Assembly (NCBI GenBank): GCA_025084515.1
Contig: JAJAGP010000287.1
Location: 1-64,000, forward strand
Length of the DNA stretch: 64,000 nt
Direction: 5' to 3'
DNA from: Ancistrus triradiatus
Lineage: Eukaryota > Chordata > Actinopteri > Siluriformes > Loricariidae
Within the stretch, counting starts at the first letter, position 1. The number at the start of each line of letters is the position of its first letter. The notes under the pieces were generated by a model. The model searched no databases and was not told the DNA's origin. It saw only the letters and a list, made by a program, of their open reading frames with translations. Made by a program: the position numbers and the translations under genes. Positions 20,648 through 31,475 of the stretch are shown here, one piece after another.

Positions 20648-20875
20648 GTCAGTACTAGGGATGTGAATCTCGCATCGTCTTCAGATGATACACATCTCCA
20701 CACACAGTTTATGATGCGACACAAAAACAATACAATTGCCAAGGTAACGAGTCGATACACATTGATTCATTACTGAGCCGATATGATTAGATTCAGAGTC
20801 AGTATGATTCGATACATGTCTGGTCCACTGTGCTTCTGTTAAGTTCAACATGTATTGCTTTGTCCCAAACAACAA
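20648..20875. repeat. Possible hAT-type short element
   Basis: Starts 'CTAGGGATGTGAATCTCGCA' and is full of 'GATACGATTCGATAC'-like words. That style is common in fish hAT-derived short elements, but no second terminal repeat or target duplication was found. Confidence 0.3.
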
Positions 20876-21152
20876 TTTCAAAACATTTCCTCACTGATTT
20901 CATTTTGTCTACCGACTTCTACATTCATTCTCTCCCCAAATGTCTTCCCATAGAAAACGGATGTGCTGTGATTATAATATACATGACGTCCAGCCATCGG
21001 TTCTTAAGGCTACTCACTCAACGCATGACAGGAAGTCTCTCCATTGTGTATCTACATTCCGAAGTACATATCAGGTGTCAACCAAATCTGCTTCCAAAAC
21101 CTCACTGGTTGTATTGTTGCTATTTTGTTCCACCATTTAATGTAGTGTAGTA
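20876..21152. other. No recognisable feature
   Basis: Nothing recognised; one 106-codon frame overlaps another on the same strand and neither looks like a known protein. Confidence 0.4.
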
Positions 21153-21785
21153 CAGTGGAACCTCGGAGTTCATCACCTCTTTACTCGAACAACTCACGAT
21201 AATCCACCAGTACCATATGCCAATCGCCATAAAACTCAAAAGACAATGAAAAAATTGGCTGTGATCATAGGCCTATTGTGTATATTATTTTATTATTATA
21301 TTATGTATATTAGTCTATGGGTGCCATTTCAGACACCCTCTCAGTCTCAGCGCAGCTGTCCCAGTTTCACTTTATTTTCACTTCTTTCATGTCTTTACTG
21401 ATAATTATTATTATAATATTACATTCATTTGCTTTATTACTGATTTTAATCATTGATTACATATGAATATAGGTATAAAAACAACCTTTGGGGGTTGGGA
21501 ATGGATTAATCCATTCACATTTACAGCATATAGCAGACGCCCTTATCCAGAGCGACTTACAATTGATACAGTCTTACAATCCAAGCAATTGTGGGTTAAG
21601 GGTCTTGCTCAAGGACCCAATAGTGGCAGCTTAGCAGAGGTGGGACCTTCTGGTCCAGAGTCCAGTACCTTAACCACTAGGCTACCACAGTCCACAATCC
21701 TATTTACATTACTTCTTATGGGGAAATTTGATTCCGACTTTGAATAACCGGAGTTCAAACCGCCTTCTAGAACCAATTAAGTTCA
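21153..21785. mobile_element. Inverted-repeat element, family N2, split by a SINE
   Basis: Begins 'ACAGTGGAACCTCGGAGTTC' and is the inverted counterpart of 61225-61735: 'CTTCTTATGGGGAAATTTG' here mirrors 'CCCCATAAGAAGTAATGC' there, and both have 'ACACCCTCTCAGTCTC'-type and (TAA)n-rich middles. The SINE at 21520-21695 sits inside it. Ends like these are typical of small fish mariner-type elements inserted at TA. Confidence 0.8.
21520..21695 (-). mobile_element. tRNA-derived SINE with target duplication
   Basis: Flanked by 'AATCCATTCACA' (21508-21519) and 'AATCCTATTTACA' (21696-21708). The uninterrupted sister element at 61310-61345 carries the reverse complement of 'GGATTAATCCTATTTGCATT', which confirms what the empty site looked like. 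The B-box segment ('GATTTGAACCCTGG') is deleted. Confidence 0.9.
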
Positions 21786-21898
21786 TAACCCAGCATGGGG
21801 TCTATTTATGTAGACCCACATGGTAGTTTCTCTTCTGGACTGTTGAACACTGGTGAATGAAACTCTTTAGTAAGCAAAATAACGTGGAGATATACACA

Positions 21899-22262
21899 CC
21901 CTGGTCACTTTATTAGGTATACCTTGATGGTACCGGATTGGACGGTGATCATAAAGGGATGGACATGGTCAGCAACAATACTCGGGTAGGCTGTGGCATT
22001 TAAACAATGCTCAGATGGTATAAAGGGTCCCAAAGTGTGCCAAGAAAATATCCCCCACGCCATTACACCACCACGAACTGTTGATATGAGGCAGAACGGA
22101 TCCATGCTTGGCACTTAAATCACCTTTATTCCCCATTCTGATGCTCCGATTGAATTTCAGAAGGTCGTCTGGTCCATGTCTACATGCATTGAGTTTCTGC
22201 CATGAGTGGCTGAATAGATATAGCAGTTGAACAGGTCTACCTAATAAAGTGGCCGGTGAGTA
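21899..22262 (-). mobile_element. Tc1-like element, family D, internally deleted
   Basis: About 360 bp with both ends: 'TCACTTTATTAGGTATACC' at left and 'CTACCTAATAAAGTGGCCGG' at right, an inverted pair. The minus strand keeps transposase sequence GGVMAWGIFSWHTLGPFIP and IVADHVHPFMITV, i.e. the block before the second aspartate. The rest is deleted. Other family D copies are at 28306 and 35850. Confidence 0.85.
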
Positions 22263-22479
22263 GAACTGCATGTGCATCTAAAGGAAATGTAGAAGCAAAA
22301 AAGTAGGACCTGAACGTTTGTTCTGTGTAATAAGAACTCGTTAACCCTGTCACCCCTGCTTGTTTAAGCTCTCAAGCAACCAGGGACAATAGATATAATA
22401 AAAGCTTTATATCTATACTCATTACTGTGAGAGAGCTAACATGCTTTTCATTGGTATGATAATGTTGACATTAAGAGCT

Positions 22480-23046
22480 GCTTTCAGATGATAAATGGCA
22501 AAACTTTGTGCCTGCCAACATTTTGCTCGCAGTAAATGCTTATGTACAAAGGCTGCTCAATTCCTTCGGGTACCTTCAGGACAGGCTACAGCTTATAGAG
22601 CCAAAAGTTTGTGGAGACTCAAAAATCCCCTTTAAAAACTTGAGTGTTAGGATGGAGTTTGTCCCAAATGCTCTACAACAGCCTTCATTTCTGAAAAGCT
22701 TTCCACTAGGTTTTGGAACCTGACTGAGGTTTGACATTGGACAGTAAGCCCTGGCACATGGTTGGTATTCCAATTCATCTCAAAGGTGTCCAATGGAGTT
22801 AAGGTCATGTGCAAAGCAGAAAAGTGTTTAATCAAACCATTACTTTATGAACTTTGTTTTAGGTGAGCAGAGAAGAAAGTTTGTGGTTAAACCTATGGGA
22901 GTCAATGAGGTGTTCAGTACAGCTCCGTTTGCCTATGGAGATTCCATACCTGTGTGCTTCAACCTATGAACCTGTTAGCAGTGAGCACGGCTGAAATAAT
23001 GAAGGTTACAAATTAGAAGGGGTGTCTACATACTTTTGGCCATATA
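22480..23046 (-). mobile_element. Tc1-like element, family M, degenerate
   Basis: The right end carries 'GTGTCTACATACTTTTGGCC' (23021-23040), the inverse of the end at 8597. Inside, 'GGTATTCCAATTCATCTCAA' followed by 'AGGTGTCCAATGGAGTTAAGG' is the reverse complement of the 'N-P-I-E-H-L-W-D-E-L' (DDE glutamate) block of this family. The left end is not preserved. Confidence 0.7.
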
Positions 23047-23097
23047 CTTTCTGTAACATGACACTCTAGATAATCCACAGACATTCTGGAAACAAGT

Positions 23098-23530
23098 ACA
23101 GTGGTATCTCGGTTTTCGTCATTAATTCGTTCCAGACGGCTTGTCGAGAACCGAAAACAGCACAAAGCCAATTTTTCCCATAAGAAATAATGTAAATTGA
23201 ATGAATCCGTTCCAGACCCCCAGAAAATCCACACTGTATAAGCCATTATATGCATTAATATCTGCTAAGCTAACTGCAGTCTGTGTTCTGGAGGATTCAG
23301 TTCCAGTTTTCCTTTCAGGTGGCCGTCAATACAACCCTTTTTAGGACTCATGGAGACTTATTTAAACCAAGAACACAGTACTGTAGATGTACACAAAAAT
23401 TAAAACACGATAAAAAAAAGCAGAGATCTTCAATGAAGGACAGATATTGTGAATTTGAATCACTGAATCATGAAACGAGTCGCATGGCTCGACTGATACA
23501 AGTTTAAACAAGTGCGCCGAGTACCGAGCA
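23098..23530. mobile_element. Inverted-repeat element, family N
   Basis: 'ACAGTGGTATCTCGGTTTTC' at left. The body is shared with 57736-58445, including 'CCCAGAAAATCCACACTGTA' and 'AGGACTCATGGAGACTTATT'. The right end decays near 'CGCCGAGTACCGAGCA'. Non-coding. Confidence 0.8.
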
Positions 23531-24337
23531 TAGGATGGGAACTGAGACAAATTTTTCTTGTCAAAATGCCCAAATGAAGACTGAACTCTTAAATCACTAC
23601 AGGTATGTCGAAAGAAAAAATTATGTCTGACAAAAATGGGAGGCGACTGAAGAAAAGCCGACAACAAGATGATTATTCTAACCAACTAGGCAGAGGTACA
23701 AAAGAGCTGGGCAAAAAGCAATAAAAACCAGAACAATCATCATCATCATTATTATTATTATTAGTTACACTATATAGTGCCTTTCTCAAATACAAGGATG
23801 CTTTACAATCAATACACTCACAGACGCACACAGGTGAGAAGCAGCAGCCAATTGTGTTGCACAGCATACTCTCAACCAAGAGTCATATCAGATATAGAAT
23901 CCAACACACAAGATACAAAGCAGGGTTCTTATGGCGTCAGTACCCGCAGTGCAGGGACGAGATGAAACTTTGCAATGGAGTGTGTGAGCGAGAGGTGTTC
24001 AAATGTCCATGAGTGCAATCTGATGATGGAGAACCGGTGCACGTGATCAGAAAACAGACGAATCAGAACATAGTTGTGTACTTGTCATACTGGGGAGCAC
24101 ACTGAGTATAAAGGGGCACAGTCGTACCCTTCTGCTTACCAATCTGTGCATTAAAAAAGCCTGATAAAAACTAAATAGAAGTGATGTAACACTAAAGTGG
24201 GCATTACTATTCCATGGATGAGAACTGAAGAACAAATTATCAATAAAGAATTTTTATTAACTACATTCATTTTGTGTATGCAATGCAACTGATGCCTTTG
24301 CTAGTTTAATGAACACATTTGCTTTAGTGGTGTAATA
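23531..24337. other. Unassigned, with a small microsatellite
   Basis: (ATC)n/(ATT)n run at 23736-23764, followed by 'ATATAGTGCCTTTCTCAAAT', a wording seen in fish LINE 3' ends. Otherwise nothing recognised. Confidence 0.4.
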
Positions 24338-25117
24338 CAGTCCTCAACATTGAAATTGCAACACCAAGGAGAAGGTTATGCAAATCGAGGAAGTAGCAGG
24401 TGTCACCAAGATCTGCAAATGATCACATTTAACCACGTAGTTCCAATCTGTGGCATGTGGGAGGGGCATAAAAGCCAGATCGCATGAAACCTCAAAAATC
24501 GGATCAAGTGTGAGATGAATGATTGTGCGATGCCTCCATTAGGCTAAATCATTTGCATTAGTGATGGACCGATTAGTCGATCGGCCAATTAATCGGACCA
24601 ATTAACGCCATTTTGAAATATTCAGCGTCGGCCGATATTCAAAACTAGTGAAGAAAATGCAGAGAAACTTTGTTTTGGTGGTGACATCTATGAGAAGATG
24701 AAAACATCCATTATATCTTGCTGCTCTTAACTGGACCTGAGATTGAAAACACAAAGGTGCTGCTACTATGTGCACCACTGTAACAATGTTTATTCCTTTA
24801 TTTTAATTTTTTTCCCAGATAAAAGAAGATGCTGTTGTCTGTTAATGTTGTTGACAAGAGCAATAAGACTTTTATTTTAAAAAAAGAGTGCAAACAGAGA
24901 CAGTGCATTTATAACTTAAATATTTAAGTTCAGCGATTTTGTGTCATTTATTATTATTAGTTTTATCATTTGCAAAAACTATCGACATTAGACATTGGCC
25001 ATCAGCCAATATCGATCGACCACTAATTTGCATATCATTAACATGTCTATCGATCCCATGATTTCCATAATCCATCACTTTTCCTTATTGGTGTTGCAAT
25101 TTCAGTGTTGAGTACTG
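24338..25117. mobile_element. Inverted-repeat element, family H, interrupted
   Basis: Terminal inverted repeats of about 30 bp (two mismatches) at 24338-24367 and 25088-25117, starting 'CAGTCCTCAACATTG' and, inverted, 'CAGTACTCAACACTG'. TA lies next to the left end. A hAT-type element (24559-25025) is inserted in it. The sister copy at 40970-41505 is empty at that position. Non-coding. Confidence 0.9.
24559..25025. mobile_element. hAT-type short element, family I, copy 1
   Basis: 467 bp flanked by the perfect 8-bp duplication 'ATTTGCAT' (24551-24558 and 25026-25033), the target length made by hAT transposases. Ends 'TAGTGATGGACCGAT' and, inverted, 'TAGTGGTCGATCGAT'. The middle holds 'AAGATGCTGTTGTCTG' and 'GTGTCATTTATTATTATTAG', both shared with 56229-56789. 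No coding capacity, so mobilisation must have been in trans. Confidence 0.9.
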
Positions 25118-25170
25118 TGTATGTGCTTTTGGTGGGTTATATAATTATAAGTGGCTAAAGCATATAGCTA

Positions 25171-26743
25171 CAGTGGTGCTTGAGTTTGTGAATGTTTTAT
25201 ATTTCTGCATAAATATGACCTAAAACATCATAAGATTTTCACACAAGTCCTAAAAGTAGATAAAGAGAACCCAGTTAAACAAATGAGACAAAAATATTAT
25301 ACTTGGTCATTTATTTATTGAGGAAAATGATACAATATCACATATTAGTGAGTGGCAAAAGTATGTGAACCTTTGGGGTTAGCAGTTAAGTTGAAGGTGA
25401 ACTTAGGGATGTCAATCAGGTGTGAGTGGGCACCATGTTTTATTTCAATAACAGGGATCAAAGTCTGCTCTTCACAACACATTTGTGGAAGTGTATCATG
25501 GCACGAACAGAGGAGATTGTTGATGAGTTGTTGATGCTCATCAGGCTGGAAAAGGTTACAAAACCATCTCTAAAGAGTTTGGGCTCCATCAATCCACAGT
25601 CAGACAGATTGTGTACCAATGGAAGAAATTCAAGACCATTGTTACCATCCCCAGGAGTGGTCGACCAACAAAGATCACTCCAAAAGCAAGGCATGTAATA
25701 GTTGGTGAGGTCACAAAGGACCCCAGGGTAACTTCTAAGCAACTGAAGGCCTCATTAGCTAATGTTAATGTTCATGAGTCCACCATCAGAAGAACACTGA
25801 ACAACAATGGTGTGCATGGCAGGGCTGCACTGCTCTCCAAGAAGAACATTGCTGCTCGTCTGCAGTTTGCTAAAGATCACGTGGACGAGTCAGAAGGCTA
25901 TTGGAAGAATGTTTTGTGGATAGATGAGACCAAAATAGAACTTTTTAGTTTAAAAGAAAAGCATTTTGTTTTGAGAAAAGAAAACACTGCATTCCAGCAT
26001 AAGAACCTTATCCCATCTGTGAAACACATGTCTGGTGGTGGTAGGTATCATGTTTGGGCCTGTTTTGCTGCAATCTGGGCAGGACAGCTTGCCATCACTG
26101 ATGGAACAATGAATTCTGAATGATATCAGAGAAAGAATTCTAAAGAAAAATGTCAGGACCATCTGTCCATTAACTGAAATCCTCAGGAGAAGGTGGGTCA
26201 TGCAGCAAGGACGACAACGGCCCTTAAGCACACAAGCCGTTCTACCAAAGAAATGGTTACAAGAAGAAATCCAAAGTTCATATTTTGGAATGGCCAAGTC
26301 AAAGTCCTGGACCTTATCCAATGGAATGTTGTGGAAGGACCTGGAAGCGAACAGCTGCTAATGTGAGAGGAAAACCCCCAACATCCCAGAGCTTGAAGCT
26401 GTTCTGTACGGAGGAATGGGCTAAAATTCCTCCAAGCCGGTGTGCAGGGGAGGACTGAATCACGCTACAGGAAACGTTTAGCTTGCAGTTATTGCTGCAC
26501 AGGGGGGTCACACCAGATACTGAAAGCACAGGTTCACATACTTTTGCCCCTCACTAATATGTAATATTGGATCATTTTCCTCAATAAATAAATGACCAAG
26601 TATAATATTTTTGTCTTATTTGTTTAACTGGGTTCTCTTTATCTACTTTTAGGACTTTTGTGTGAACATCTGATGATGTTTTAGGTCACATTTATGCAGA
26701 AATATAAAAATCTCTAAAGGTTTCACAAACTTTCAATCACCTG
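25171..26743 (+). mobile_element. Tc1-like element, family A, nearly full length
   Basis: About 1.57 kb with both terminal repeats: 'CAGTGGTGCTTGAGTTTGTG' at 25171 and its counterpart ending at 26743, each next to TA, and inner repeats ('CCCAGTTAAACAAATGAGAC' against its inverse near 26620). It carries the transposase relic at 25498-26523. It is the most complete DNA transposon in the window. Confidence 0.95.
25498..26523 (+). pseudogene. Tc1-like transposase, family A, nearly complete but broken
   Basis: The ATG at 25498 opens MARTEEIVDE, then a frame change. From 25611 a long frame holds the linker GRPTKITPKARHVIVGEV, the second DNA-binding helix region VNVHESTIRRTLNNNGVHG, and the catalytic start KNVLWIDETKIELF (first aspartate), then HKNLIPSVKHMSGGG and VWACFAA, ending at 26123. 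Past this, small insertions and deletions scramble the QDND-type second aspartate and the 'NPMEMLWKDL' glutamate block. The stop position matches 26521-26523. Two short deletions remove residues before the catalytic core. Family length is about 340 residues; this copy is inactive. Confidence 0.92.
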
Positions 26744-26804
26744 TATGAGCTATCATTACATTGCCTGTATTGTGACTGACTTTCTTTTAACATTTGCAGA
26801 TGTC

Positions 26805-27000
26805 TGGTATTCCATGCAAAAACACATGGGAAGTGAAATCTGGATTTGACAGGATCGTTACAAGGCTTTTCCAACTGTTAATCATGCCTGTGGATCAGTT
26901 ATGCTTCGGGGGTTGTGTGGCAGCCGATGGGACGGAAAATACAGTGAAGATAATGAGAAGAATAGACCAATGCTGGAAGCGAACGTTCTCCGGTCAGTGA
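26805..27000 (+). pseudogene. Possible Tc1-like transposase fragment
   Basis: The frame 26794-27000 includes CGSV-like 'DQLCFGGCVAADGTEN', resembling the 'GSIMLWGCFAASGTG' block before the second aspartate of Tc1 families. No terminal repeat or further motif is found nearby. Tentative. Confidence 0.4.
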
Positions 27001-28305
27001 ATGCAATCAAACCAAAAGTAGTTGGACATAAGAACAAGAGAGAAAAGTGTAGAAACGGCCTTCACACTCCCCAGACTTGAATGCGATTGTGAATCGGTTC
27101 TGTATGTGATCCATGCTGATGTGAGATTCAGCCCTAATCAGTATGTGCCTGCTGAGAGCAATCCTGGGTGCAGGACTGAGCGCTGTGCAAGCATGCCCAC
27201 GTACAGGCGCACATTTATTGCGGGGCAACGTTTGAATATTTTATTTGGACGCATCTGCATCTGATGCGGAAAATACTCCTTCGAAGAACATAGAAAAGAC
27301 TTTAAAATTCCCTGTGGATCGGATGGGACGAGGTCATTTAAAAAGCTAACGTCATGTGCACGATATTAGTCTGCATAATTGAGATGTAACGTTTGTGGTA
27401 GCTCAATATTCAGCAATAATTCAGCAGAAACAGGATCCAGCGAATTTAATTTTTAATGAAGGAAGGAAGGGTCAGCGGAGATGCGATAACGTCTAAACAG
27501 ACGAAATTATATTAAAAAAATGATAAAATGCCATCTTTATTAAAGCAGCAGAAAATAATTAACGTTTTCCCAAAAGGGCTAATCGCGCTGTCAGACTATG
27601 ACTTTGAAAAATGTTGGATGACTTTGGAAAATGCTAGAAGGCAGGAGATGGAGCCGATATAATGATAGCGAACGAACTATAGTGAATGCTGGCTAATCAC
27701 CCTGGCGCTATACAGTGATAAGAAGTGGCTGATCGTAGATGCTAGTGTTAAATGAGTGCTGACTTTCCCCCACAGCGCAGAGATTATCCCCAAAATCAAT
27801 GAGCTCCACACACGCGATAAGGAAACGCTAAATTCCAGCGATGAATCCCGACTGAGAGCGGTTTCAAAAACAACCCACTTAAACAGGAATGTGCAGGGAT
27901 GTGTGTTCGCCTCAGACGAGCAGCACTTATCACCTTTATTACATTATCAGACGTCTACGTGGTTGCATCTCCTGGTTTCATTAGCATGTCATTACTACCC
28001 CTCCATTATTAATCCATTTACAATCAGTGGCAGTCTTTTGCTGCTTCACTCGCCTTTTCTACACGGCGCTGTACACATTCTGCATTCGGAGTTCCTGTCG
28101 AGTGTACAGTACAGTATAGAGACGGTGGCAGTGCCAACATTGCTCATCTAATGCCAGTGCTAATATGTCAAGCATGCGTTCCAATTAGTGGTTCATGAAC
28201 CCCTTAGGGTCTGTAGTGGCCTTGTAGTATGTACGACTAATGGAAATGTCAAGGTCACATTAAATTATATAAAAATGAGCCATCTATATATACACACACC
28301 ATACA
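27001..28305. other. Largely non-repetitive DNA
   Basis: No transposon recognised. A 131-codon frame (27756-28151) resembles no protein I know. 27940-28050 has low-repeat sequence with TAAT-type words ('CCATTATTAATCCATTTACA') and could be conserved non-coding DNA; untested. Confidence 0.3.
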
Positions 28306-29010
28306 CTCACTGCCCACTTCATTAGGTACACCTTGCCAGTACCAGGTTGGACCCCGTTTTGCCTTCAGAACTGCCTTAATTCTTCGTGGCAAAGATTCAA
28401 TATGGTGCTGGAAACGTTCCTCTGAGATTTTGTTCCATATTGACAAGGTATTGACAGATTTGTCGGCTGCACATTCATGATATGAATCTCCCGTTCCGCC
28501 ACATCCCAAACTGCTCTGTTGGATTGCGATCTGGTGACTGTGGAGGCTGTGAGCTCATTGTCATGTTCACGAAACCACTTTGAGATGATTTGAGCTTTGT
28601 GGCATGGTGCGTTATCCAGCTGGAAGTAGAGATCAGAAGATGATACACTGTATGAGGCACGTGGTCAGCAACATAGGCTGTGCAGTTTACGATTTTCAAT
28701 TTGTAATAAGGAGCCCAGAGTGTCAGAAGAAAATATCCCCGACACCATTACACCACCAGCAGCCTGAACCATCAATACAAGACAGGATGGATCCATGCTT
28801 TCATGTTATTTACTCCAAATTCAGATCCGACCATCTGAATAGCACTGCGGAAATCGGGACTCGTCAGACCAGGAAACATTTTCCAATCTTCTATTGTCCA
28901 ATTTGGGTGAGCCTGTGTGAATCAGATGCTCTTCTGCACACCTTGGTTAAACAGAGAGGTTATTTGAGTTACTGTTGCCTTTCTATCAGCTTGAACCAGT
29001 CTGGCCATTC

Positions 29011-29486
29011 CCAGAAGTTGAATCTGTTCATCTGGACATAGATTTTGTTGAAGAAACGCTTCGTCACTCATCTAAGTGACTCCTTCAGTCTCAGCAGTTG
29101 GAAAACTTCCCCAATCTTATATACATCACCTTTGCATAATGACTGGTACCAGCACCATTGCATAACAATGGGACCGGTGATCAGTTTAATATGCAGATTA
29201 CCATAACCATTAACGACAATGGCCACGTGTGCCACTCACACAGGATTGGGGAAGGGCTGCGATGGCTCCGTTGTAAGATGGTGAGCTCTGAGGCCCCCTC
29301 CTCGGTTCAGGGATGGACGTTCCCTTTTTACAAAAATGGCTTCTTTTACTCCGCGTTCAAACCATCGTTCCTCCCTATCAAGGATCTGCACGTCTTCATC
29401 CTTGAAAGAGTGTCCACTGGCCTGTAGGTGGGTGTAAACCGCAGAGTCCTGACCTGATGAGGTAGCTCTTCTATGTTGTGCCATCC
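29011..29486 (-). pseudogene. Penelope-like retroelement 3' end, GIY-YIG endonuclease part
   Basis: The minus-strand frame reads RRMAQHRRATSSGQDSAVY, then HLQASGHSFKDEDVQILD, REERWFERGVKEAIFVK and RPSLNRGGGLR. This matches the C-terminal endonuclease-linked region that ends Penelope-like element polyproteins in fish. The reverse transcriptase is absent: the copy is 5'-truncated exactly at the insertion boundary. A 3' UTR containing 'ACTGAAGGAGTCACTTAGAT' runs to 29011. The insertion is flanked by 'GTCTGGCCATTC' at 28999-29010 and 29487-29498, a clean 12-bp target duplication inside the family D Tc1. Confidence 0.85.
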
Positions 29487-29639
29487 GTCTGGCCATTCTC
29501 CTCTGACATCAACAAGGCATTTTTGGAAAGAAAACTGCCCTCACTGGATATTTTCTCTTTTTCGGACCATTCTCTGTAAACCTTAGTGATGGTTGCGCAT
29601 GAAAATCAGCAGTTTCTGAAGTACTCAACCCAGCCCGTC

Positions 29640-29738
29640 TAGCACCAAAGACCACGCAACGTTCAAAGTTACTTAACTAACTTACTTACAAGAGAGGCGA
29701 CTTAAGTGACTTTGAACGTTGCTTGGTCTTTGGTGCTA
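29640..29738. repeat. Hairpin-forming inverted duplication
   Basis: Arms 29640-29676 and 29702-29738 are reverse complements at 35 of 37 positions, separated by 25 bases. Each arm is the family D stretch that contains 'CTTTGGTGCTA', so the element's N-terminal coding end was duplicated in inverted order. Confidence 0.9.
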
Positions 29739-30821
29739 GATATATCTAGGTACATAATCCAAGTTTCACTTTGGCTTTAATACATGCCAAAACTAAAATC
29801 AAAATGCAATGTGTAAAATGAAAATGCAAAATGGATAAATCAACAGCAAAGTGATAGTTTGCAATTCAGTTTTATGCATGGACTCGTGTTAAGTGTCAAA
29901 ATAAAAAGACAAAAAATGAACACAGGGGCTACCTGCTGCTGATTTACTTTCATTTTACACTTTGCCATTTTTTTTCCCCCCAAGTTCACCAATATGCAAA
30001 TATATGTGGATTAATAGTAGGCAGGGCTAAAATTAAGGAACTGCCCCCCAAAAAAAATCACAAATGCTGCTGACCATACGTTTCTCTGCACGTCTTCTTT
30101 TCCCTTTTAGCTTTTCTATTTTAGGTATGGCCATAAAATTGCCAGAACGGATGACAAAATGAACGACAAATAGCTGTTTTCAATATCTTTTTTTTTTTTT
30201 GCCCCAAATGACTTGCATGGAAACTTACATTGCAAATGTAGGCATTTAATTTCATTTTTGGCTGGATATTTGCACAGATGTATGGAAAAAAGAAAAGGCA
30301 ATAAGAGGCTTGGATTTTCATTTTATAGTTTGCATTTTAATTTTATTTTTGACCGGATTTACCTCCCATACAGGTGAGGCTATTGCTTTAGAAAATCAGT
30401 GAACTATGCAGGAGCTAAACCATCTACATCCATGTTCAACAGTAAAATCAGACGCTGTATCACAGACTTATTTTACAACACTAGTATTTCAGTTTAGAAG
30501 CCGGAAGGATTTATTTGTCTACGCTTTTATATCTGACAGTCTTCCATTCACAGCACACAGACTTGGAGTGTGCATGGGGTAAAGGATTTTTCCTGCAGGG
30601 CGTAGAGAACACAGGCCGACAGATCCAGAACACCAGCTGACAAAGTAATCACACAGCCATACACACATCAACACGAAGTGACACACAGGCAAGGTCACAC
30701 ACACTCACAACTGATCAAACAGACACGCTATTTATTCAGATATATCAGACGGCAATCTGACCTTCAGCTGATTCTAATTACTCCGAATTTTATTCATATG
30801 AATGCATCAAACAGGGCAGCC
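29739..30821. other. No recognisable feature
   Basis: AT-rich with repeated 'AAAATGCAA'/'TTGCATTTT' words (29800-30345), possibly an old unrecognised repeat. No gene. Confidence 0.4.
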
Positions 30822-30972
30822 ATGGCACAGCGGGTTAAAGTCCTGGACTACTGACCATAGACTGAGGGTCCAAGCTCCAGATCTGAAAAAGCTGCCACTA
30901 TTGGGCCCTTACACAATTATCTTATCCCTCAGTTGCTTGGATTGCACATTGCAAGATTGCATCAGCTAAAAA
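30822..30972 (+). mobile_element. Degenerate tRNA-derived SINE
   Basis: Head 'CAGCGGGTTAAAGTCCTGGA' with 'GGTCCAAGCTCC' at the B-box position, body 'AAGCTGCCACTATTGGGCCC', then 'GCTTGGATTGCACATTGCAA'. The tail is lost. It abuts a hAT remnant on its right. Confidence 0.7.
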
Positions 30973-30974
30973 GC

Positions 30975-31475
30975 GCATGACTGAAGTGAAAAATGAGTGA
31001 ACAAACTGTGTTAAGTGACAAAATACAGACACCACCAACCTCATAGTCTATATTGTTAGATTTCACTGCTAGACATGGCACGTCCTCACTTGCACAGAGG
31101 CTTTCAAAAGACAGCAATCTGGGAACTACATCGATCATCGGTTGCTATTAAAGACAGCACGACAACTAACATTTTACCATCGGCGAAGTAACCACTGTGC
31201 AGGATATGCATAAGATGATGCCAGAACATGAAGAAGCCAAACTTCCAGAGCGAGTTGTCCATGATGGTCTTAAACCAGCCAAGGTACCAGCACAAAAACA
31301 CTCTCAGCAAGCTTTAGCAGAGTCATTCTGCAAAAAAAATGCCTTATGACAAGAAAAGCAACATGCTGTAACTACTTCATCGCGAGAAACATGGTGCCAA
31401 TTCAGGAGGTTGAGCGAGATGGGTTCAAACAGTTCTGAACACTTTAGACTCAAAATATACACTGCCAAAATATCA
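30975..31475 (+). mobile_element. hAT (BED-type) transposase relic, family J, copy 1
   Basis: Aligns with 40833-41860 minus that copy's nested insertions: 'AAATACAGACACCACCA', 'AAGACAGCAATCTG', 'CAGCCAAGGTACCAGCA', 'AGAAAAGCAACA'. A frame at 31376-31432 reads FIARNMVPIQEVERDGFKQ before a stop, which fits the conserved region following the BED finger in ZBED/hAT transposases ('D-x-x-P-I-x-V-V-E-R-x-G-F-K'). Shifted by one base, TLDSKYTLP continues. Clearly dead. Confidence 0.75.

Larger units (their letters stand above)
28306..29738 (-). mobile_element. Tc1-like element, family D, split by a Penelope fragment
   Basis: The left end 'CCCACTTCATTAGGTACACC' (about 28316-28335) matches the other family D copies. 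The minus strand carries degraded transposase: a block ending ITHHATKLKSSQSGFVNM and DRNPTEQFGMW (the glutamate block, family NPTEHLWDV) near 28490-28600, and the N-terminal region near 29500-29640. The insertion at 29011-29486 splits it, with 12-bp duplications. The right side ends in a near-perfect hairpin rather than a normal terminus. Confidence 0.85.

Noticed and set aside
27756..28151. 131-codon frame as a host protein
   Set aside because: Composition typical of chance frames; no known motif and no neighbouring exon signals.
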